Positions 1 to 5,528 of a DNA stretch of 6,209 bases are shown here, piece after piece; within the stretch, counting starts at the first letter, position 1; the number at the start of each line of letters is the position of its first letter. The stretch comes from Alphaproteobacteria bacterium (lineage in GTDB: Bacteria > Pseudomonadota > Alphaproteobacteria > UBA8366 > GCA-2717185). Made by a program: the position numbers and the translations under genes. The stretch spans positions 1 through 6,209 of the forward strand of contig JAESSL010000120.1 of assembly GCA_016764135.1 (NCBI GenBank). The letters run 5' to 3'. The notes under the pieces were generated by a model. It was given only the letters and a program-made list of their open reading frames with translations. It was not told the DNA's origin and searched no databases.

Positions 1-667
1 CGACCTCGCCAATTCCGGCAGCGTGTAGCCTGTCAGCGCAAACCTCTGGCGTTGCGTCGCCGAAAACCTGCTGGTCGTCTTCGAAGGTTGGCGTTGCGAT
101 GTCGACGCGCGCCAACAGGTCGTCGATTGTTCGCCGCGCCGCCTTGGCGTTTGGCCATCCTCGCGGGCGATAATTGGTATCGAATACGACTTTGCAGCCT
201 GCGGACCGAGCGGCGTCCAATGTTTCATACAGTCGGCGTAATTGATCCGGCGAGTACAGGGACAGGGAGATTCCGCTCAAATAAATGTAGTCGAACTTTT
301 CAAGTTTTTGGCGAATCTCCTCGCTGCCCGGTAAGGCGAAAAGGTCTCGCGCCGGCGCCTGGTCGCGCCAATAAAAGAATTGCCGTTCCCCGGCATCGTC
401 GGTGCGGATCGCGTATAACCCCGGCGTTCGGCCTTCCGCGCGAAGCGTCAGGGCGACGCCGACGCCTTCACGCCGCCACTGATCAATCATCCAGTCGCTA
501 TACGGGTCATCGCCAAGCGCGGTGACGTATTCAACCTCGACGCCCAACCGTGACAGATACACCGCCGTATTGAGCGTATCTCCGCCATAGGACAACGCCA
601 TTGCCTGAACGTCGCGCCCGCTCAATTCAAGCATACATTCACCGATGCAGGCGACGCGCATCGTCAT
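1..667 (-). CDS. kdgK: 2-dehydro-3-deoxygluconokinase (PfkB family), 3' end beyond window
   Basis: Cytoplasmic sugar kinase predicted to phosphorylate 2-keto-3-deoxygluconate to KDPG with ATP, feeding the lower Entner-Doudoroff pathway. The 222 visible residues match KdgK along their whole length: GECMLELS at 9-16, the substrate-binding GGDTLNTAVYLSRLG at 28-42, YVTALGDDPYSDWM at 47-60, PGLYAIRTDDAGER with FYWR at 82-101, YLSGISLSLYSP at 129-140 and DTNYRPRGWPN at 163-173. E. coli KdgK is about 309 residues, so roughly 85 residues, including the PfkB C-terminal signature with the catalytic Asp, lie left of position 1. I chose the ATG at 667 because it overlaps the TGA of the upstream serine hydrolase (ATGA), typical of translational coupling. 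An in-frame ATG at 661 (MRVACIGE) is the alternative. No clear Shine-Dalgarno precedes either start, which fits coupling. Other PfkB sugar kinases are less likely given the KDG-kinase-specific motifs. Confidence 0.9.
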   Translation of the reverse strand, partial: MTMRVACIGECMLELSGRDVQAMALSYGGDTLNTAVYLSRLGVEVEYVTALGDDPYSDWMIDQWRREGVGVALTLRAEGRTPGLYAIRTDDAGERQFFYWRDQAPARDLFALPGSEEIRQKLEKFDYIYLSGISLSLYSPDQLRRLYETLDAARSAGCKVVFDTNYRPRGWPNAKAARRTIDDLLARVDIATPTFEDDQQVFGDATPEVCADRLHAAGIGEV

Positions 668-1830
668 GATAAATTGTCGTAAACCGCTGTTTCAAAGTCG
701 AGGTAAAGCGATAACGCCTGCTCATCGACGAAGGGCAGAATTTGCGTCAGGTAAACCCCCGCGACGCCCTTTGTCGGGTCGATCCAGTAATAGGAGTTTG
801 CGAGCCCGGCCCAGGCGAGGCTGTTTGCGGAGCGTCCCGTCGGCGCGGTTTCGTTGTTGATCATGAAGGTCAGGCCCCAGGTTTTTTCCAGTCCCGGAAA
901 GAATTCCGCATCCAGCGTGACGCCGGGATTCGTGGTCGGCAACATGCAGACGCGGCAATCGCCCATTTGGTTTTTCGACATCGCGCGCACGGTCTCGACC
1001 GCCAAAATTCTGTTTTCGTCACCCTGGCCTTCATTCAGGATCATGCGGACGAATTTAAGATAATCTTCCACGGTTGAATACAGACCGCCGCCGCCCAGCT
1101 CCGACGGTGGGTCCTGTTTCAGTTCAGTGTCGGTGACGACAAGGCCGCCGTCTTGCCGACGGTGAACCTTCGCCATTCGGGCGCGCATGTCGGGTGAAAT
1201 TTTAAAGCCGGAACTCGTCATGCCAAGGGGCTGGAAAATGTTTTTGTCGAAATAGGCGCCCAAAGATTGCCCGGTGACCTTTTCGAGTATTTTTCCGGCC
1301 CAGTCGATGCTGATGCTGTACAGCCAACGTTCGCCAGGATCGAAAACCAGCGGCGTCATCAACCCCCTTATATCGCCGGTATTGGCAAGAGGAAGTTCAA
1401 CGTGGTCGCTATAGCGTTTTAAGTCTTCGTTCCAGTTGGCGTAGCCAAACCCGGCGGAATGGGTCAGCAAATGTCGCAACGTGATGGGCGTTTTTGGCGC
1501 GCGTAAGACAGGGGCTCCGCTATCGTCGAAACCATCCAATACCTGTACTTCACCCAGATAAGGCGCCCATTGGCTGGCGGGCGCATCCAGATCGAGACGG
1601 TTTTGCTCGACAAGCTGCATGATTGCAGCGCCCGTGATGGCTTTGGTCATGGAGGCGATCCATCCAACGGTGTCGGTCGTCATGGAGACGCCGCCGCCGA
1701 GGGCGCGCTCCCCAAAAGCGCCTTCGTAGAGCACGCCATCGCGGTCCGTCACCGCAGCGGCGACGCCAAAGACTTGGCCTTGTTCGACGCCGGATTGAAG
1801 AAGCGTATTGAGTGGATCATTCATAGACAT
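664..1830 (-). CDS. Serine hydrolase, class C beta-lactamase-like (EstB-type esterase)
   Basis: A 388-residue serine hydrolase of the beta-lactamase/penicillin-binding-protein superfamily, closer to esterases of the EstB type than to true AmpC. The nucleophile motif SMTK is at 60-63 inside WIASMTKAITGAAIMQL. The Tyr of the second motif is Y171 in WLYSISIDW, where esterases carry YS rather than YxN. HLLTHSAGFGY is at 120-130, GGGGLYSTVEDYLKF at 246-260, and a WAG at 340-342 replaces KTG, followed by YYWIDP and GVYLTQ. I see no signal peptide, so a cytoplasmic location is likely and a role in antibiotic resistance unlikely. The start at 1830 has GGGGAA 8 nt upstream; an ATG at 1824 is a weaker alternative. 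It lies 34 bp after the flavin oxidoreductase gene and its TGA overlaps the kdgK start. The substrate cannot be read from the sequence. Confidence 0.9.
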   Translation of the reverse strand: MSMNDPLNTLLQSGVEQGQVFGVAAAVTDRDGVLYEGAFGERALGGGVSMTTDTVGWIASMTKAITGAAIMQLVEQNRLDLDAPASQWAPYLGEVQVLDGFDDSGAPVLRAPKTPITLRHLLTHSAGFGYANWNEDLKRYSDHVELPLANTGDIRGLMTPLVFDPGERWLYSISIDWAGKILEKVTGQSLGAYFDKNIFQPLGMTSSGFKISPDMRARMAKVHRRQDGGLVVTDTELKQDPPSELGGGGLYSTVEDYLKFVRMILNEGQGDENRILAVETVRAMSKNQMGDCRVCMLPTTNPGVTLDAEFFPGLEKTWGLTFMINNETAPTGRSANSLAWAGLANSYYWIDPTKGVAGVYLTQILPFVDEQALSLYLDFETAVYDNLS

Positions 1831-1838
1831 AGACAGTT

Positions 1839-1844
1839 TTCCCC
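1839..1844 (-). promoter_or_regulatory. Ribosome binding site of the serine hydrolase
   Basis: GGGGAA on the minus strand, 8 nt before the ATG at 1830. It favours this start over the ATG two codons further in. Confidence 0.5.
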
Positions 1845-1864
1845 GGACCTGAAGCTCAGTGTTT

Positions 1865-2866
1865 TTAATTAAGGCGTGCGACGACGTTGCCTAGTCGTTT
1901 GATGCAATCGATGACATCAGACTGGGCCAGTCCGGGCCATTGAATGCGCAGAATCATGTGCTCAATGCCGAACTGCTCTTTGTATCGCGTAAACTCATCC
2001 AGGGCCTCCGCTTCATCGGCGACAATAAAACGGTTCGCCATGAAGTCGTCAAAACCGTCGGCCAGACTGGTGTCACTCCCTGTGCTGCCGGTTTCGCCCC
2101 AGGAGGCGTATGATTCAATTTTCGCCAATAGCGGGCCTCGGGCGGCGCTCATTGCAGCGTCACGGGTGGCGCCGATAAAGCACTCCCGAATGAGTGGTTG
2201 GCCCTTGGGCGGCGCCAGCCCCGCTTCCGTGCGGGCCTTATTATAAATCTTGAAGTATTCTTCCAGGACGCCGAGATCAGGGGTTGGCGAGGGCAGCCAG
2301 ACATCGCCCATACGAGCCGCACGGCGCACAGCGCGTGGGACCTGCGCACCGATCCAGATTGGCAGACTTTCGCCGTTGTGGGGGCGAATGCCCGCGCCAA
2401 GGTTATTGACGGTGAAATGGTCGCCTTTATGCGTAACCCATTCTTCGGACCATAATCGTCGGATCAGGGGAATTGCTTCTTCAAACCTGCCGACGCGATC
2501 TTCGAAGGCGACGTTCATCGACTCAAATTCTTCTTTCCGATACCCGATTCCGGCGCCGAGAACGAATTTTCCGCCAGTGATCCAGTCGAGGCTGGCGGCT
2601 TCTTCCGCCACCATAATCGGGTTCATCATGCCCAAAAGGGTAATGCAGGAGCCAAACGTCATGCCTTCGCCCTCGACCGCCAACCGGGCGATGAGCGGCA
2701 CGGTCTGCACCATTTGTAGCGGACGGGTTAAAACATGCTGCCCCACCCAGATGGAGGTAAAACCATTATCCTTCGCGGTCCTGACCTGCGCCGCCAAATT
2801 ATCAATTTCCTGATTCAGGCTGGCTTGTTCCGGCCACTGCGTCGCTAAAAATATTCCAAAGTCCAT
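1865..2866 (-). CDS. LLM class flavin-dependent oxidoreductase (luciferase-like monooxygenase)
   Basis: A 333-residue single-domain TIM-barrel enzyme of the bacterial luciferase-like superfamily, which uses reduced FMN or F420 for oxygenation or hydride transfer. Family hallmarks are the N-terminal MDFGIFL strand, GFTSIWVGQH at 35-44, SLDWITGGKFVLGAGIGYR at 92-110 followed by EEFESMNVAFEDRVGRFEE (112-130), and PIWIGAQVPRAVRRAARMGD at 169-188. Length is normal for the family and the gene is intact, ending RLN then TAA. The ATG at 2866 is preceded by AAGGAA at 8 nt spacing and by a 191-bp gap, so this is probably the first gene of a unit continuing into the serine hydrolase and kdgK. Cofactor (FMN versus F420) and substrate cannot be settled from sequence alone. 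The family is widely paralogous, so a gene symbol is not justified. Confidence 0.92.
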   Translation of the reverse strand: MDFGIFLATQWPEQASLNQEIDNLAAQVRTAKDNGFTSIWVGQHVLTRPLQMVQTVPLIARLAVEGEGMTFGSCITLLGMMNPIMVAEEAASLDWITGGKFVLGAGIGYRKEEFESMNVAFEDRVGRFEEAIPLIRRLWSEEWVTHKGDHFTVNNLGAGIRPHNGESLPIWIGAQVPRAVRRAARMGDVWLPSPTPDLGVLEEYFKIYNKARTEAGLAPPKGQPLIRECFIGATRDAAMSAARGPLLAKIESYASWGETGSTGSDTSLADGFDDFMANRFIVADEAEALDEFTRYKEQFGIEHMILRIQWPGLAQSDVIDCIKRLGNVVARLN

Positions 2867-2874
2867 ATTCTGGT

Positions 2875-2880
2875 TTCCTT
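2875..2880 (-). promoter_or_regulatory. Ribosome binding site of the flavin oxidoreductase
   Basis: AAGGAA on the minus strand with 8 nt to the ATG at 2866. This is a good Shine-Dalgarno and confirms that start. Confidence 0.65.
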
Positions 2881-2992
2881 ATGCGGTGGGGCGTGAACAG
2901 GTTCTTTTACGAAATTTTCCAGAACACTTGTGACGCCACAGGATGGGCGCCGCTGCAACAAGCAGGCATTTAGGGGTAGGCCGAGCGCCGGG

Positions 2993-3026
2993 CGTTATGA
3001 CGTGGCCGCACTTCCCCATCATAACG
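2993..3026. repeat. 8-bp perfect inverted repeat in the gap before the flavin oxidoreductase
   Basis: CGTTATGA at 2993-3000 and TCATAACG at 3019-3026 form a perfect 8-bp dyad around an 18-base centre. It sits in the 191-bp gap between the DUF2336 gene and the flavin oxidoreductase, about 125 bp upstream of the latter's start. There is no T-run after either arm and the loop is long, so it does not look like a terminator. It could be a protein-binding operator for the downstream unit, or chance. Confidence 0.35.
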
Positions 3027-3057
3027 GGCATAAGGTTCAAATGCCAAACACTGAACG

Positions 3058-4362
3058 CTATTCCTTGAGGATGCTATAGGCCCACTCAAGGTTGGCTTCC
3101 GACATTGGATAGCCGCCATTTTCATCTGCCTGAACGATATCGACTTCGGGGATTTCCCAGATATCACGCTGTAAATTGACGGCGAATTCGACGCCGAGTT
3201 CACAATGCCATGCGATCGCCATGATTGATTTCGCATTTTGCGTTTCAAATACTTTTTCGATGCTTTTTGCTGGGACATCGGCAGCCATGCACAAGCCATA
3301 TGCAAGAAACAGGGTTTCGCCTTTCTCCAGTGCGGCGCGAAACACTTTCGCCGTAAGCTCGCCTTTCTCGTGCATTTGTTTTGCGCGCGTAAATTCGGGC
3401 GCCTCTTCGCCGCCAAAATCTGGTAGGGGTTGAGGTTCGGGTCTCTTGCGGTCTTCCTCAACTGGCGTTTCTTCCGTTAATCGCTTTGCGACCGACTCCC
3501 GCAATTTTTCGGCCAACTCATCATCAACGAGTGAGTTGTTTTTGATGAGTGGATCCAGAAGGCTCGCGCTTACAAATCCGGCGATGCGTTGGACAAAACT
3601 TGAGGACAGGCCGCCGCGAGAGACCAGAGGTTCATGCATGTCCTTGCGCGGTTCCGCCAAGTCTACGATCTTGTCCATCAGGGAATCCCCGATAAGCGCG
3701 GTTTTATTTTCCAGCAAGGCGGTAATGGCCAAGGTTTCGTCGCTCTCGATAACGGCCCGAACGACGTTCTCCTCAATATTATCGCGCCGAGCGACGGCGA
3801 CCAGCGATTCTGCGTTGAGACTTTCCGATACAATTTCCAGAATATCGTCGCCGGAAAGCAGGGGGGAGTACTGCAGAATCGGCGCTGCAACCTGCGCTTC
3901 GGCGTCTTCCGCCAGCATTTTGGCGATGCGAGGCGGAATATTATCAAGCAGTTTGATCTCCTCGGCGATCACCGCCCTGACGCGGGGCATCTCATCTTTC
4001 GCCAAGGTTTCGACTATTTGATGGATGAGGATCTTAACCCGATCACCCTGCGCCTCGGATAAATCCGGCAACAAGGCGCCGATTTTGCGTCCAAGTTCGC
4101 TACGCACCTGCTCGTCAGGGTCCCTGGACAGGATGACGTCTGCTTGCAGGGGCGTGCTGGTGTTGGCGGCGACGCTTCGGCGTACTTCGGGCGCTTTGTC
4201 CGTGGCGAAATAATACAGAAACTCAGGCTGCAGCCCTTCATGCGCCGCCAGTTTCTGTCGCGCTTTGGCGTCGCCTGTCGCCGAAATTTGTTTGGATTGT
4301 TCGTAATCCGGCGCGGCTTTCTGTTGCGACTTTTTCTTGCCGCCAAACATCCATTTTAGCAC
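3058..4362 (-). CDS. DUF2336 domain-containing protein (HEAT-like helical repeats), function unknown
   Basis: A 434-residue, soluble, acidic, alpha-helical protein that I assign to DUF2336, an uncharacterised family known mainly from Alphaproteobacteria. No signal peptide or membrane segment is visible. After a short basic start (WMFGGKKKSQQK), residues about 40-240 contain HEAT-like helix pairs: KAPEVRRSVAANTSTPLQAD (56-75), DPDEQVRSELGRKIGALLP (81-99), PRVRAVIAEEI (126-136) and AEAQVAAPILQYSPLLSGDDI (154-174), then the family-like block around ESLVAVARRDN (185-195). Residues about 296-325 form a Pro/Glu-rich linker before a helical C-terminal part ending EWAYSILKE. The start is GTG at 4362, chosen because AGGAG lies 9 nt upstream; the in-frame ATG at 4350 would leave that site 21 nt away. 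The gene stands 132 bp after the RTX gene and 191 bp before the oxidoreductase, so it may be transcribed separately. HEAT-like scaffolds usually bind proteins, but no partner is shown here. Confidence 0.82.
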   Translation of the reverse strand: MLKWMFGGKKKSQQKAAPDYEQSKQISATGDAKARQKLAAHEGLQPEFLYYFATDKAPEVRRSVAANTSTPLQADVILSRDPDEQVRSELGRKIGALLPDLSEAQGDRVKILIHQIVETLAKDEMPRVRAVIAEEIKLLDNIPPRIAKMLAEDAEAQVAAPILQYSPLLSGDDILEIVSESLNAESLVAVARRDNIEENVVRAVIESDETLAITALLENKTALIGDSLMDKIVDLAEPRKDMHEPLVSRGGLSSSFVQRIAGFVSASLLDPLIKNNSLVDDELAEKLRESVAKRLTEETPVEEDRKRPEPQPLPDFGGEEAPEFTRAKQMHEKGELTAKVFRAALEKGETLFLAYGLCMAADVPAKSIEKVFETQNAKSIMAIAWHCELGVEFAVNLQRDIWEIPEVDIVQADENGGYPMSEANLEWAYSILKE

Positions 4363-4371
4363 CGTGCGCTG

Positions 4372-4376
4372 CTCCT
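4372..4376 (-). promoter_or_regulatory. Ribosome binding site deciding the GTG start of the DUF2336 gene
   Basis: AGGAG on the minus strand, 9 nt before GTG at 4362. The next in-frame ATG (4350) is too far away, so the rare GTG start is preferred. Confidence 0.65.
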
Positions 4377-4435
4377 GTTTATTCGATGAGGGTCGCCCTG
4401 AGCGACTGTTTCAAAATGTCTTCGGGAATGCAATG

Positions 4436-4479
4436 CCAGCCTGCATCGTTCTTTGAACCAGCCTGCATCGCCCTTTGAA
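4436..4479. repeat. 22-bp tandem direct repeat, two copies
   Basis: Copy 1 at 4436-4457 and copy 2 at 4458-4479 are adjacent 22-base units that differ only at two neighbouring positions (TT against CC), so 20 of 22 bases match. On the minus strand each unit starts TTCAAAG and ends GATGCAGGCTGG. The pair lies between the RTX gene stop (4495) and the DUF2336 start (4362), about 75-115 bp upstream of that start. A 22-bp spacing places equivalent bases on about the same face of the helix, as in activator or repressor binding-site pairs. A neutral slippage duplication is equally possible. Confidence 0.75.
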
Positions 4480-4494
4480 ATAGGACGGTCAGAC

Positions 4495-5505
4495 CTACCA
4501 TTCAATACGTTCGACGCCGTCGAACACCAATTCGCTGCCGTCGCTGAAAGTGATTGTGCCGGAGGCGTCGTTGGAGAGTTCGATATAGTTATCCATTTCT
4601 TCTTCGATGGAACCGCGGCGCAGATCAATTTCCCAACTGTTTTCGTCTGGGCTGTCGCCGTTTTGATCTTCCAGTCGGATCGTATCCAGCCATCCGTCCC
4701 GACCATGCACAACATCGCGACCCTGCGATTCTTGAAAAATGAACAGATCATTGCCAGCGCCGCCGTCGAGCACATCGCGACCTTCGCCGCCACTAAGCGT
4801 GTCGTCGCCATCGCCTCCGAACAGACGATCGTCGCCCGACCCACCGTCCAGGATGTCGTCCCCGGCATCGCCAAACAATCGGTCCTTGCCCGAGCCGCCG
4901 TCCAGAATGTCATTATCCGCGCCGCCGGAAAGCCGGTCATTGTTGTCGCCGCCGCTCAGGGTGTCATCGCCATCACCCCCGGATAGTTGGTCACTGCCCT
5001 TACCGCCTAAAAGGACGTCGTTTCCATCTTCGCCGAACAGGCGGTCATTGTCCTTGCCGCCGTCCAGGACGTCGTTGTCGTCGCCGCCGAAAAGCTGATC
5101 TCTGCCGGAGCCGCCCATGAGACTATCCGCACCGGCGTCGCCTCGCAGCGTGTCGTTGCCCTTGTCTCCGCTAAGTTGGTCATCCCCGGCGCCGCCATTC
5201 AGCACGTCACGACCGTCGCCGCCACTCAGGGTGTCGTCGCCGTCGCCGCCAGATAAAACGTCGTTGCTTTTGCCGCCGTCGAGGACGTCATCGCCATCGC
5301 CGCCAAAAAGGCGATCCTTGCCGGATCCACCGATGAGGGTGTCATTGCCGGCGTTGCCAAAGATGACGTCGTTTCCGGACCCGCCGTCGATAATGTCGTT
5401 TCCGGCCTGACCTGAAAGGCTGTCGCTGCCGCCAAGGCCGGAAATTGTATCGTCGCCGCTCCCGCCGGTCAGGGTGTCGGATCGTGGCGTGCCGATGAGG
5501 TCCAC
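4495..5505 (-). CDS. C-terminal part of RTX calcium-binding secreted protein (type I secretion substrate)
   Basis: This 336-residue segment is nearly all RTX: 27 consecutive nonapeptides of the GGxGxDxLx type from residue 14 to 256, plus one degenerate unit before them (GTPRSDTLT). Such repeats fold into a calcium-bound beta-roll after export. The last 80 residues (FQESQGRDVVHGRDG to VFDGVERIEW) lack RTX units and end in a pattern common at the C-terminus of type I secretion substrates, so the protein is probably exported by an ABC transporter/TolC-type channel that is not in this window. The GTG at 5505 is unlikely to be a real start: no Shine-Dalgarno was noted, an RTX array needs no start here, and the same frame reads upstream (SLIIDVTPVPDG) to about 5553, joining the domain-repeat segment after a one-base deletion or two-base insertion. 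It should be read as the 3' half of one gene. Function (adhesin, S-layer-like or enzyme) is unknown. Confidence 0.88.
   Translation of the reverse strand: MDLIGTPRSDTLTGGSGDDTISGLGGSDSLSGQAGNDIIDGGSGNDVIFGNAGNDTLIGGSGKDRLFGGDGDDVLDGGKSNDVLSGGDGDDTLSGGDGRDVLNGGAGDDQLSGDKGNDTLRGDAGADSLMGGSGRDQLFGGDDNDVLDGGKDNDRLFGEDGNDVLLGGKGSDQLSGGDGDDTLSGGDNNDRLSGGADNDILDGGSGKDRLFGDAGDDILDGGSGDDRLFGGDGDDTLSGGEGRDVLDGGAGNDLFIFQESQGRDVVHGRDGWLDTIRLEDQNGDSPDENSWEIDLRRGSIEEEMDNYIELSNDASGTITFSDGSELVFDGVERIEW
4738..5466 (-). repeat. RTX nonapeptide array, 27 uninterrupted 27-bp units
   Basis: Twenty-seven units of nine residues without a gap. Several units recur exactly, such as GGDGDDTLS at units 9, 19 and 25 and GGSGKDRLF at units 6 and 22, with the related GGSGRDQLF at unit 14. 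These landmarks sit eight units (72 residues, 216 bp) apart, pointing to growth by duplication of blocks larger than one nonapeptide. Confidence 0.9.
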
Positions 5506-5528
5506 GCCATCGGGTACGGGCGTTACGT

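Noticed and set aside
52..525. Plus-strand reading frame of 157 residues, Arg-rich
   Set aside because: It lies opposite kdgK, whose motifs are unmistakable, and its composition is typical of an antisense frame of GC-rich DNA.
2879..3031. 50-codon minus-strand frame in the gap before the oxidoreductase
   Set aside because: It has no convincing Shine-Dalgarno, its stop falls inside the oxidoreductase ribosome binding site, and the peptide shows no recognisable features.
3035..3056. GTTCA/TGAAC hairpin just after the DUF2336 stop as terminator
   Set aside because: The stem is 5 bp with a 12-base loop and no T-run, so it is too weak to call.
2970..3461. Minus-strand 163-residue frame overlapping the end of the DUF2336 gene
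   Set aside because: It is an alternative frame of the DUF2336 coding sequence with no ribosome binding site and unnatural composition.
4392..4406. GTCGC/GCGAC hairpin as terminator of the RTX gene
   Set aside because: The stem is only 5 bp and is not followed by a T-run on the minus strand.
4453..5410. Long plus-strand reading frames rich in Ser and Pro opposite the RTX array
   Set aside because: They are antisense images of the 27-bp RTX repeats, have low-complexity composition and resemble no family.
4738..5466. Regular repeat array that might be taken for a CRISPR or satellite
   Set aside because: The 27-bp period keeps the reading frame and encodes canonical RTX nonapeptides; there are no spacers.
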